Assembly (NCBI GenBank): GCA_900552145.1
Contig: URYW01000092.1
Coordinates: 1 to 6,673, forward strand
From: an uncultured Collinsella sp.
GTDB taxonomy: Bacteria > Actinomycetota > Coriobacteriia > Coriobacteriales > Coriobacteriaceae
Length of the DNA: 6,673 bases
Reading direction: 5' to 3'
Positions 1 through 5,940 of the stretch are shown here, in pieces. Every line of letters starts with the position of its first letter. Within the stretch, counting starts at the first letter, position 1. A program made the position numbers and the translations under genes. The notes under the pieces are model-generated. The model searched no databases. It was not told the DNA's origin and worked only from the letters and a program-made list of their open reading frames with translations.

Positions 1-187
1 CGTCGCCGCCCGAGACAACCACGCGATCGAATTCGCGCACGTCTGCCACGGCGTCCTCGGGCTCCATGCCATCGCCGATAAAACGCATCACGACCTCGTC
101 GCCGCCCTGTGCAAGGGCGTGCGTGAATGCGAAGATTTCATCTGAGCTGGGGCCCGATGCCGGGTTGTGGATGATAAGGCAGCGCAT
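1..187 (-). CDS. Diacylglycerol/lipid kinase-family protein, N-terminal part (runs off the window)
   Basis: The reverse strand reads from an ATG at 187 down to base 1 with no stop, giving 62 codons. The protein begins MRCLIIHNPASG and reaches VVVSGGD at the window edge. A hydrophobic first strand running into an NPxSG motif, then an SGGD (normally GGDGT) about 50 residues later, is the nucleotide-binding core of the DAGK catalytic domain. Members of this family (DgkB, YegS and relatives) phosphorylate diacylglycerol or other lipids with ATP on the inner face of the membrane. Some relatives act on sphingoid lipids or NAD, so the substrate cannot be fixed from the N-terminus alone. The Shine-Dalgarno sequence is poor (a GGGAA about 8 bases upstream). 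The gene is divergent from the RNase D gene across a gap of about 100 bp. The family call is fairly sure; the exact function is not. Confidence 0.72.
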   Translation of the reverse strand, partial: MRCLIIHNPASGPSSDEIFAFTHALAQGGDEVVMRFIGDGMEPEDAVADVREFDRVVVSGGD

Positions 188-215
188 ACTTACGTTCCCG
201 TTCTGTGACTAACCG

Positions 216-221
216 AGTATA
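216..221 (-). promoter_or_regulatory. Possible -10 box for the divergent lipid kinase gene
   Basis: On the minus strand this reads TATACT, five of six matches to the TATAAT consensus, 28 bases upstream of the kinase ATG. No convincing -35 hexamer lies 16-18 bases further upstream, so this is only a candidate. The 188-285 gap must hold the promoters of both divergent genes. I see no good plus-strand promoter in it for RNase D. Confidence 0.3.
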
Positions 222-285
222 GTTGTAAGGCAATGCCGATATCCTACCCGTGTTTTTCGGGCCTAACCTTATTCGATGGGTTGAT

Positions 286-1419
286 ATGTACATTTCCACA
301 CATCAGGCTCTACTCGACTTTTGCCAGCGCGCCCGTGAGTTCGACGCGATTGCCGTCGATACCGAGTTTTTGCGCGAGCGCACGTTCCATCCGCGTCTGT
401 GTTTGGTTCAGATTGCCACCCCTGCCGAGAGCGTAGCGGTCGATCCCCTGGTAATCGACGACCTATCGCCGCTGGCCGAGCTTATGGCCGACGAGAGCGT
501 GACCAAGGTCTTTCACGCGTGCTCGCAGGATATGGAGGTCATGCTCCATACCGTAGGCGTGCTGCCGCGTCCGATTTTTGACACGCAGGTGGCCGCCGCC
601 TTTTTGGGCGAGCGCCAGCAGATTTCGTATGGCGCGCTTGTTCAGACGTTCTGCGGTGTATCGCTGCCCAAGACCGAGTCGCTGACCGACTGGTCGCGCC
701 GCCCGCTGACCGATAAACAGATCGAGTATGCGATCGATGACGTCAAGTACCTGATCGTCGCCTATACCGAGATGATGAGCCGCCTGCGCGAGCTGGGCCG
801 TGTGGACTGGGTGCTCGACGAGCTGCGCCCGCTGGCTGACGAGTCGCACTATCGCGCCGATCGCCACGAGGCGTTCCGCAAGGTCAAACGCATCAATTCG
901 TGCAGCCGTTACCAGTTGGGCATCGCGCGCGAGCTCGCCGCCTGGCGCGAGGACCGCGCCGAGCGCCGTAACATCCCGCGCAAGTGGGTCATGTCCGACG
1001 ACACGCTGCTTGCGCTCGTTAAGCGCAATCCCGTGCGCGTTGAGGAGTTCCGTAGCATTCGCGGTACCGATCAGTTGGGTGAGCGCGATGTGGACGGCGC
1101 GCTCATGGCCATCAAGCGCGGCGCAAGCTGCCCGCACGATCGCCTGCCGCTCATGGTGCGCGGGCATCGCCAGATCTCTCCGGAGCTGGAGAGCGTGACG
1201 GAGCTCATGTACGCGCTCATCCGCCTGGTTGCCGAGCGCTCGGGCGTGGCAACCTCGGTCATTGCCTCGCGCGATGACCTGGCCGACTATATTGACCACC
1301 CCGAGCAGAGCCCCCTGCGCGAAGGCTGGCGCTTTGAGCTTGTGGGCTCGCGCCTGGACGATCTGCTCTCCGGCAATATGGGACTCACCGTGAAGGACGG
1401 AAAGATTGAACTGTTATAG
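286..1419 (+). CDS. rnd: Ribonuclease D (3'-5' exoribonuclease, DEDDy family with HRDC domain)
   Basis: A 377-residue protein, close to the 375 residues of E. coli RNase D. This enzyme trims the 3' ends of tRNA precursors and other small RNAs in the cytoplasm, using two metal ions. All DEDDy catalytic residues are visible: D25 and E27 in the Exo I motif VDTEF, D82 in Exo II (HACSQDMEV), and Y148 and D152 in Exo III (YAIDDVKYL). An HRDC nucleic-acid-binding domain follows at roughly residues 206-286 (RELAAWREDRAERRNIPRKW and onward). The C-terminal 90 residues are the less conserved tail typical of the family. I chose the ATG at 286 because MYISTHQALLDF matches how RNase D proteins usually begin. 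An in-frame GTG at 250 would add 12 residues unlike the family. Neither start has a strong Shine-Dalgarno (GATGGG precedes 286). The stop is 64 bp before the metallopeptidase gene, so co-transcription is possible. Confidence 0.93.
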   Translation: MYISTHQALLDFCQRAREFDAIAVDTEFLRERTFHPRLCLVQIATPAESVAVDPLVIDDLSPLAELMADESVTKVFHACSQDMEVMLHTVGVLPRPIFDTQVAAAFLGERQQISYGALVQTFCGVSLPKTESLTDWSRRPLTDKQIEYAIDDVKYLIVAYTEMMSRLRELGRVDWVLDELRPLADESHYRADRHEAFRKVKRINSCSRYQLGIARELAAWREDRAERRNIPRKWVMSDDTLLALVKRNPVRVEEFRSIRGTDQLGERDVDGALMAIKRGASCPHDRLPLMVRGHRQISPELESVTELMYALIRLVAERSGVATSVIASRDDLADYIDHPEQSPLREGWRFELVGSRLDDLLSGNMGLTVKDGKIELL

Positions 1420-1442
1420 GGAAGCCTAGCCGGCTGAGTGGG

Positions 1443-1448
1443 TAAAAT
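1443..1448 (+). promoter_or_regulatory. Possible -10 box for the zinc metallopeptidase gene
   Basis: TAAAAT lies 35 bases upstream of the peptidase ATG, five of six matches to the -10 consensus. It sits in the 64-bp gap after the RNase D stop. No recognisable -35 hexamer is found at the right spacing. A perfect 8-bp palindrome, AGCCGGCT (1428-1435), lies just upstream and might be a small operator or chance. This is a weak call. Confidence 0.27.
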
Positions 1449-1483
1449 GCCTCCAACGTGTAACTCGATTCGGAGGAATTCGC

Positions 1484-2188
1484 ATGCCCTATTACTATGG
1501 TTACGGCTTTGGTATCGACCCGCTGTACCTGCTGGTTGTTCTTGTTTGTACAGTGCTTGGCCTTGCTGCGCAGAGCTATATCAATTCGACGTACAAGACC
1601 TGGTCCAAGGTTCGCTCGGACGGCGACACGGGCGCCACGGTTGCTCGCCGCATGCTTGACGCCAACGGTTGCAATGCCGTGGGTATCAAGGGTGTCGCCG
1701 GTGAGCTCACCGACCATTACAACCCGCAGGATAACAACCTGTATCTGTCGGATGCCAACCGTTCGGGCGGTTCGGTCGCAAGCGTTGCCGTCGCCTGCCA
1801 CGAGGCGGGCCATGCCGCCCAGCGTCAAAGCGGCTATGCCATGATGAAAGTACGTACCGCCCTCGTGCCGGTCGTCAACTTTACCCAGAACACCTGGACC
1901 ATCGTGTTGCTCTTGGGCCTGTTTATGAACATTGCCGGGCTCACATCCCTCGCGTTGATCTTCTTCTCGTTTAGTGTACTGTTCCAACTCGTTACGCTGC
2001 CTGTCGAGATTGACGCCAGCCGACGCGCCGTGGCGTACATCGAGCAGTCGGGTATGAGTTCCAAGCAGGTCAACGGTGCCAAGAAGGTACTGACGGCCGC
2101 CGCGCTTACCTATGTTGCCGCTGCGCTCACCTCGATTATTCAGCTGCTCTATCTTATGGCTCGCTACAACAGAAACTCCAACCGATAA
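1484..2188 (+). CDS. Membrane zinc metallopeptidase, YugP family (Zn_peptidase_2)
   Basis: A 234-residue integral membrane protein. The HEAGH motif at residues 106-110 (within VACHEAGHAAQ) supplies two zinc ligands (H106, H110) and the catalytic E107. The segment LPVEIDASRRA at 172-182 matches the family's conserved VExDASRRA, where the glutamate (E175) is the likely third zinc ligand. Hydrophobic segments lie at about 13-30, 125-145, 150-172 and 203-226, so the active site sits next to or within the membrane. The N-terminus is Tyr/Gly-rich (MPYYYGYGFG), which is common in this family. The start has a strong GGAGGA (1472-1477) seven bases upstream. The family is widespread in Firmicutes and Actinobacteria, but its substrates are essentially unknown. 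The stop is followed by a GC hairpin, so this gene may end a transcript. The family call is firm; the physiological role is open. Confidence 0.88.
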   Translation: MPYYYGYGFGIDPLYLLVVLVCTVLGLAAQSYINSTYKTWSKVRSDGDTGATVARRMLDANGCNAVGIKGVAGELTDHYNPQDNNLYLSDANRSGGSVASVAVACHEAGHAAQRQSGYAMMKVRTALVPVVNFTQNTWTIVLLLGLFMNIAGLTSLALIFFSFSVLFQLVTLPVEIDASRRAVAYIEQSGMSSKQVNGAKKVLTAAALTYVAAALTSIIQLLYLMARYNRNSNR

Positions 2189-2204
2189 CAAATTGGATCG
2201 CTGG

Positions 2205-2234
2205 GCGCCGCGGGGATTCGTGTCCCCGCGGCGC
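2205..2234 (+). terminator. Perfect 12-bp GC-rich hairpin between the peptidase gene and xseA
   Basis: GCGCCGCGGGGA (2205-2216) pairs without mismatch with TCCCCGCGGCGC (2223-2234) around a 6-base loop, TTCGTG. It begins 17 bases after the peptidase stop, where a terminator is expected. However, the sequence that follows (TGTACTATGTG) lacks a U-run, so classic intrinsic termination is doubtful. It could stabilise the 3' end of the upstream mRNA or need a factor to terminate. The structure is certain; the function is inferred. Confidence 0.55.
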
Positions 2235-2291
2235 TGTACTATGTGTTGGACTTAAATTTGTGCAGGGCCGGAGCCCATGTGCACGATGACG

Positions 2292-2299
2292 AAAGGAGG
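2292..2299 (+). promoter_or_regulatory. Ribosome binding site that sets the xseA start
   Basis: AAAGGAGG is a near-perfect anti-16S match and lies four bases before a GTG at 2304. It falls inside the in-frame extension from the ATG at 2277, which has no comparable site. This favours the GTG as the true start. Confidence 0.72.
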
Positions 2300-2303
2300 C
2301 TGC

Positions 2304-3755
2304 GTGGCAGGCTGGAATCTGACCGGCAATGCCGTTTCCGCCGAGTTCGACGGTTCGGATGAGCAGGAGCGCAAGGAGCTCAGCGTGAGTCAGGCGGTAG
2401 AGATCGCTGCCGGTGCGCTCGATGCCATTCCGCAGCTGAGCGTCCTGGGCGAGGTCACGGGCTTCCGTGGTCCCAATGCCCGAAGCGGCCACTGCTACTT
2501 CCAAATCAAGGACGACTCGGCGGCCGTCGACTGCATCATCTGGAAGGGCGCCTATCTCAAGCGCACGTTCGATCTGCGCGACGGCATGCAGGTGAGCTTT
2601 AAGGGCAGCTTCAATCTCTATAAGGCCACGGGCCGCATGAGCTTTGTCGCTCGCTCGTTCTCGCTGGCGGGGGAGGGCCTGCTGCGTCAACAAGTGGCGC
2701 AACTGGCCGAAAAGCTACGCCGCGAGGGGCTGATGGACGAAGCGCGCAAACGTCGCATTCCGGTGTTCTGCTCACGCGTGGCGGTCGTTACCTCGCTTTC
2801 GGGTGCCGTAATCGACGACGTCAAGCGCACATTGCGTCGTCGCAACCCGCTCGTCGAGCTCGTTTGCGTGGGCGCCAGGGTTCAAGGCGAGGGTGCGCCG
2901 GCCGAGCTTATCGAGGGCCTGCGCCGTGCCGCCGCCGTCACGCCGGCGCCCGACTGCATCTTGCTGGTGCGCGGCGGCGGCTCCTTTGAGGACCTCATGA
3001 CCTTTAATGACGAGGAGCTTGCCCGCGCGGTGGCGGCTTGTCCCGTGCCCGTGGTGACCGGCATTGGCCATGAGCCCGATACCTCGATTTGCGACATGGT
3101 GAGCGACCGTCGCGCCTCTACGCCTACGGCGGCGGCCGAATCGGTGGCGCCGGCTATGACGGAGTTGGCCGATGTGCTCGAGGCGCGCTATCAGCGTCTG
3201 GGTGCCGCGATGGCATCGATGATTGGGTCGGCCCAGGTCGACCTGGAGATGCTCGATCAGCGCGGTCGCCGTGCCTGGAATACCTATACGGCTCGCTTGG
3301 GCGATGCGCTCGATGCGGCTGCGTGCCGCCCGTGCCTCAACGACCCAACGTTTATGGTTGAGCGTCGCGAGTCTGAGCTTGCCCTGACGGCCGATCGTTT
3401 GTCCGGCGCCATAACGCGTTCGGTTGGGGCATTCCGCTCCAACTTTGAGCGTCTGCCCGAGCGCTTGATCGCAAGCACCTCAGGACTCGATGGCAAGCGC
3501 CATGCGCTCACGCTTGCGAGTTCCCGTCTGGAGCATCAGGGGCGCACGATGCTCAGCAAACCCGCGTCCGACCTGGGCCGAGCTGCCGCGTCGCTCGATG
3601 CCCTGTCGCCGCTCAAGGTGCTTGCCCGAGGCTATTCCATCGCGTACAGCGATGATGGTGTGGCTACGAGCGCCAAGACCTTTAAGCCTGGCGACGCCAT
3701 TCGCGTGCGCATGGCAGACGGCAACGTGGCAGCAACGGTCAATACGGTCGAGTAG
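2304..3755 (+). CDS. xseA: Exodeoxyribonuclease VII large subunit
   Basis: A 483-residue catalytic subunit of exonuclease VII, which degrades single-stranded DNA from both ends to oligonucleotides in mismatch repair and damage clearance. The usual family length is about 400-460 residues. The N-terminal OB fold spans roughly residues 26-122 and holds LSVLGEVTGF and GHCYFQIKDD. The Exonuc_VII_L catalytic domain follows, with TSLSGAVIDD (163-172), LLVRGGGSFEDL (220-231), TGIGHEPDTS (252-261) and RASTPTAAAE (270-279), all family signatures. Residues from about 285 to 440 form the long helical, probably coiled-coil region that carries the small subunits. The final segment (LKVLARGYSIAY) is the conserved C-terminal cap. 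I chose GTG at 2304 for its ribosome binding site. An ATG at 2277 would add nine residues. The xseB gene follows 42 bp later. Confidence 0.95.
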   Translation: MAGWNLTGNAVSAEFDGSDEQERKELSVSQAVEIAAGALDAIPQLSVLGEVTGFRGPNARSGHCYFQIKDDSAAVDCIIWKGAYLKRTFDLRDGMQVSFKGSFNLYKATGRMSFVARSFSLAGEGLLRQQVAQLAEKLRREGLMDEARKRRIPVFCSRVAVVTSLSGAVIDDVKRTLRRRNPLVELVCVGARVQGEGAPAELIEGLRRAAAVTPAPDCILLVRGGGSFEDLMTFNDEELARAVAACPVPVVTGIGHEPDTSICDMVSDRRASTPTAAAESVAPAMTELADVLEARYQRLGAAMASMIGSAQVDLEMLDQRGRRAWNTYTARLGDALDAAACRPCLNDPTFMVERRESELALTADRLSGAITRSVGAFRSNFERLPERLIASTSGLDGKRHALTLASSRLEHQGRTMLSKPASDLGRAAASLDALSPLKVLARGYSIAYSDDGVATSAKTFKPGDAIRVRMADGNVAATVNTVE

Positions 3756-3797
3756 GCCGCGTTTCATAGCGATAAACCTTTAGGAAAGGAAACAGAT

Positions 3798-4064
3798 ATG
3801 GCAGAGAAGACCCCGGTCGAGCAGCTTACGTACAAGCAGGCCTCGCAGGAGCTGGAGCTCATCATCCGCAGCCTGGAGTCGGGCGACATGGAGCTCGAGG
3901 AGTCGCTCGAGAGCTATACCCGCGGCGTCGAGCTCCTCAAGAGCCTGCGCACCCGCCTGTCCGATGCCGAGCAGAAGGTCTCGGTACTCCTGAAGGACGT
4001 CGACGGCAACGACGTGCTCGCCGACGGCGAAGCCGCCAACACCGACGACAACCTTTCGTTCTAA
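3798..4064 (+). CDS. xseB: Exodeoxyribonuclease VII small subunit
   Basis: An 88-residue protein, within the usual 70-90 residue range for XseB. The conserved helical core runs from about residue 10 to 62 (LTYKQASQELELI, then LESGDMELEESLESYTRG and AEQKV). This is the family pattern LExGxxxLExSLxxYxxGxxLxxxxxxxLxxAExKV. Several copies of XseB wrap onto the helical arm of XseA and are needed for activity. The C-terminal tail from about 67 is acidic (VDGNDVLADGEAANTDDN) and probably disordered. A purine-rich AGGAAAGGA (3782-3790) lies seven bases before the ATG. It almost certainly shares a transcript with xseA. Its codon use is more biased toward GAG, CTC and AAG than that of xseA. Confidence 0.94.
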   Translation: MAEKTPVEQLTYKQASQELELIIRSLESGDMELEESLESYTRGVELLKSLRTRLSDAEQKVSVLLKDVDGNDVLADGEAANTDDNLSF

Positions 4065-4071
4065 CCATCCC

Positions 4072-4094
4072 GACCAAATATAATTACCTTGGTC
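4072..4094 (+). promoter_or_regulatory. Promoter -10 box within an inverted repeat, upstream of the HIT gene
   Basis: A perfect -10 hexamer, TATAAT (4079-4084), lies 29 bases before the HIT start codon in an AT-rich island. It is bracketed by GACCAA (4072-4077) and TTGGTC (4089-4094), a perfect 6-bp inverted repeat with an 11-bp spacer. The -35 is weak (TTCGTT, 4055-4060, 18-bp spacing, overlapping the end of xseB). The repeat would place an operator directly over the promoter core. A short hairpin in the xseB message is an alternative reading. Confidence 0.5.
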
Positions 4095-4113
4095 TGTGAG
4101 AAAGGAACCAACC

Positions 4114-4449
4114 ATGTGTGATTGCATCTTCTGCAAAATTGCCAACCACGAGATCCCCTCGACCGTCGTCTACGAGGATGACCAGGTCATCGCGTTCGAC
4201 GACCTCAATCCCCAGGCGCCGGTCCACACGCTCGTGAGCCCCAAGAAGCACTACAGTGACATCGCCGATAACGTGCCCGCCGAGACCATGGGCGCCATGG
4301 CCCACGCCATCCAGGAGGTCGCCAAGGCCAAGGGTCTGGAGGACGGTTTCCGCGTCATCTCCAACAAGGGCGTCAACGCCGGTCAGACCGTCATGCACTT
4401 CCACATGCACGTCCTCGGCGGCAAAAACCTGGGCGAGAACCTCATCTGA
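4114..4449 (+). CDS. HIT-family (HINT-like) nucleotide phosphoramidase/hydrolase
   Basis: A 111-residue single-domain histidine-triad protein, the normal size for bacterial HINT/HinT-type enzymes. These act as cytosolic homodimers that hydrolyse purine nucleoside phosphoramidates and aminoacyl-adenylates. The catalytic triad motif HFHMHVLGG is at residues 95-103 (H95, H97, H99). The N-terminal CDCIFCKI carries a CxxC pair (C4, C7), which in many bacterial relatives binds a structural zinc together with a later histidine, here probably H46. SNKGVNAGQTVMHFH is the classic strand leading to the triad. The ATG at 4114 has AAAGGA (4101-4106) at good spacing. An upstream in-frame ATG at 4096 would add MRKEPT and lies before that site, so it is unlikely. 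The gene probably has its own promoter (4079-4084). Family assignment is certain; the natural substrate is not. Confidence 0.93.
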   Translation: MCDCIFCKIANHEIPSTVVYEDDQVIAFDDLNPQAPVHTLVSPKKHYSDIADNVPAETMGAMAHAIQEVAKAKGLEDGFRVISNKGVNAGQTVMHFHMHVLGGKNLGENLI

Positions 4450-4457
4450 GGACGCCT

Positions 4458-4479
4458 CTTCCGTGCAATGAAACGGAAG
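4458..4479 (+). terminator. Small hairpin just after the HIT gene
   Basis: CTTCCGT (4458-4464) pairs with ACGGAAG (4473-4479) around an 8-base loop, starting eight bases after the HIT stop. There is no U-run after it, so alone it would be a poor terminator. It may act with the larger hairpin at 4511-4544 or be incidental. Confidence 0.25.
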
Positions 4480-4510
4480 CTCAGGCACCGATAACTTATA
4501 TATCAACGCC

Positions 4511-4549
4511 AATAAACCCGAGCGCGAGGGCGTTTGGGTTTATTATTGA
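4511..4549 (+). terminator. 15-bp stem-loop between the HIT gene and the first kinase gene
   Basis: Bases 4511-4525 (AATAAACCCGAGCGC) pair along their full length with 4530-4544 (GCGTTTGGGTTTATT) around a GAGG tetraloop, with two G-U pairs. The 3' arm ends in a T-rich run, TTTATTATT, so it resembles an intrinsic terminator for the HIT transcript. Its A-rich 5' arm means it would also read as a terminator from the other side. It sits 54 bases before the kinase ATG, so a promoter upstream of it would make it a leader hairpin. The rest of the 4450-4597 gap holds an AT-rich patch (4490-4503), a small GGCGG/CCGCC hairpin (4564-4580) and the ribosome binding site AGGGAG (4588-4593). Confidence 0.68.
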
Positions 4550-4597
4550 AGCGTATGTAACCTGGCGGCGCCACACCGCCTGTTAGTAGGGAGACAC

Positions 4598-5776
4598 ATG
4601 AACGTTCTGGTCGTCAACGCAGGATCTTCGACCCTTAAGTATCAGGTCATCGATACCAAGTCCCACAAGGTGTCCGCAAAGGGCTCCTGCGAGCGCGTCT
4701 GCTTTACCGGCGGTACCTTCACCCACGCTGCCAACGGTTCCAAGAAGGTGACCGAGAACATCGAGTTCCCCGACCACAAGGTCGCCATCGAGGTCGTCCT
4801 GAAGGACCTCGAGGCCAACGGCGTCAAGATCGAGGGTATTGGTCACCGTATCGTTCAGGGCGGCTGGTACTTTGGTGATTCCTCCCTCGTCGACGAGGAC
4901 GTCCTCGCCAAGATCCGCGAGGTTGCCCCGCTGGCGCCGCTGCACAACAACCCCGAGGCCAACGTTATCGAGTACTGCCTGGAGCAGTATCCCGATCTGC
5001 CCAACGTTACGGTCTACGACACCGCTTTTCACTTCAACATGCCCGAGGTTGCCAAGACCTACGCCCTTCCCAAGGATGTTTGCGACAAGCTGCACATCCG
5101 TAAGTACGGCGCCCACGGCACCAGCTATCGCTACATCTCCAAGAAGGTCGCCGAGATGACCAACGGCGAGGCCCGCAAGGTCGTCGTGTGCCACATCGGC
5201 TCTGGTGCCTCCCTGTGCGCCATCGAGGACGGCAAGTGCATGGATACCACCATGGGCCTCACCCCGCTCGACGGCGTCATGATGGGCACCCGCTGCGGCT
5301 CCATTGACCCGGCTACCGTGTGCTACCTGCAGCGCGAGGGTGGCTACACCTTCGACGAGGTCGACGAGATGATGAACAAGAAGTCCGGTCTTTTGGCTGT
5401 GACCGGTGGCAAGACCAACGACTGCCGCAACGTCGAGGAGCTCGCCGCCGCTGGCGACCCCGAGGCGCAGCTCGCCTTCGACATGTTCGTCTACAAGATT
5501 GCCGCCAAGGCTGCCGAGATGGCCACTTCCATGTGCGGCATGGACACGCTGGTCTTCACCGCCGGCATCGGTGAGCACGCTCCGGCCGTTCGCGCCGGCG
5601 TTGCCGACCGTCTGGCCTTTATGGGCGTCAAGATGGACCATGCCCGTAACGCCCTGCGTGGCGACGGCGCTTGGTGCCTGTCTGCCAAGGATTCCAAGGT
5701 CAAGATCTTTGTCATCCCCACGGACGAGGAGTTCATGATCGCTTCCGACGTCGAGCGCATCGTCAACGGCAAGTAA
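4598..5776 (+). CDS. ackA: Acetate kinase-family enzyme, first of two tandem copies
   Basis: A 392-residue ASKHA-fold kinase of usual AckA length. AckA interconverts acetyl phosphate plus ADP with acetate plus ATP in the cytosol, normally paired with phosphotransacetylase in fermentation. Motifs in order are VNAGSSTLK (6-14), GHRIVQGGW (82-90, R84), APLHNN (113-118), YDTAFH (140-145, D141), KYGAHGTSYRY (169-179, H173), HIGSGAS (199-205), GLTPLDG (220-226), GTRCGSIDP (230-238, R232), VFTAGIGEH (319-327) and IPTDEEFM (373-380). The residues equivalent to catalytic R91, D148, H180, R241 and E384 of the Methanosarcina enzyme are kept. Several flanking positions are not: F to A in YGFHG, H to Q and E to W in VVHGGE, N to S in HxGNGAS, D to S in TRSGD and N to H in GIGEN. 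AGGGAG (4588-4593) sets the start. Codon use is strongly biased (nearly all Lys are AAG, mostly ATC and GTC), suggesting high expression. The acyl substrate could be other than acetate. Confidence 0.87.
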   Translation: MNVLVVNAGSSTLKYQVIDTKSHKVSAKGSCERVCFTGGTFTHAANGSKKVTENIEFPDHKVAIEVVLKDLEANGVKIEGIGHRIVQGGWYFGDSSLVDEDVLAKIREVAPLAPLHNNPEANVIEYCLEQYPDLPNVTVYDTAFHFNMPEVAKTYALPKDVCDKLHIRKYGAHGTSYRYISKKVAEMTNGEARKVVVCHIGSGASLCAIEDGKCMDTTMGLTPLDGVMMGTRCGSIDPATVCYLQREGGYTFDEVDEMMNKKSGLLAVTGGKTNDCRNVEELAAAGDPEAQLAFDMFVYKIAAKAAEMATSMCGMDTLVFTAGIGEHAPAVRAGVADRLAFMGVKMDHARNALRGDGAWCLSAKDSKVKIFVIPTDEEFMIASDVERIVNGK

Positions 5777-5787
5777 TTGCAAGAGGG

Positions 5788-5826
5788 GAGGGGCTGGACG
5801 ACCAAGTGCCGTTCAGCCCCTCTTTT
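5788..5826 (+). terminator. Intrinsic terminator of the first kinase gene
   Basis: Bases 5788-5800 (GAGGGGCTGGACG) pair with 5810-5822 (CGTTCAGCCCCTC) around a 9-base loop, with one G-U pair. A TTTT run follows directly (5823-5826). The hairpin starts 11 bases after the stop codon. This is a textbook Rho-independent terminator and implies that the second kinase gene needs its own promoter. Confidence 0.88.
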
Positions 5827-5857
5827 GCGCTCGTTGGACGATATGCCTGATAGTTAT

Positions 5858-5885
5858 TTATTAAGCTGTGATAACTTCTTATTAA
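5858..5885 (+). promoter_or_regulatory. AT-rich element with spaced TTATTAA repeats upstream of the second kinase gene
   Basis: TTATTAA occurs at 5858-5864 and again at 5879-5885, 21 bp apart, which is two helical turns, in an otherwise GC-rich chromosome. Between them lies GATAACTT (5870-5877), an octamer also found upstream of the first kinase (4490-4497). The stretch probably contains the promoter or an activator site, but I cannot assign a convincing -35/-10 pair. Downstream, 5886-5929 is GC-rich with no further signal I can name. The ribosome binding site AAAGGAG lies at 5930-5936. Confidence 0.4.
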
Positions 5886-5940
5886 CATGCGGCCGCCTTA
5901 AGGGGTCTGCGTCGACCGTATTGCACTGCAAAGGAGTCTC

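Noticed and set aside
463..1299. A 278-codon open frame antisense to RNase D
   Set aside because: The plus strand encodes all DEDDy and HRDC motifs. The antisense frame is His/Ala/Arg-rich shadow sequence without a recognisable domain.
1450..1476. Possible ribosome-binding-site sequestering hairpin: CCTCC (1450-1454) with GGAGG (1472-1476)
   Set aside because: The stem is only 5 bp with a 17-base loop. If the -10 box at 1443-1448 is real, transcription would begin at or after the CCTCC, so the arm might not be in the RNA.
1385..2191. A 268-codon open frame antisense to the metallopeptidase
   Set aside because: The plus strand has a strong ribosome binding site, HEAGH and membrane segments. 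The antisense product shows no family features.
2277..2303. ATG at 2277 as the xseA start
   Set aside because: The strong AAAGGAGG lies downstream of it and four bases before the GTG at 2304, and the extra nine residues do not resemble the family.
4583..5782. A 399-codon open frame on the minus strand covering the whole first kinase gene
   Set aside because: It lies exactly antisense to a gene with full AckA motifs. Its Gly/Val/Leu/Asp-rich composition is what the strongly biased plus-strand codons give in that frame, and I recognise no motif in it.
5870..5886. GTGATAAC/TTATTAAC as a palindromic operator
   Set aside because: Comparing one half with the reverse complement of the other gives only about four matches in eight, too weak to claim a dyad.
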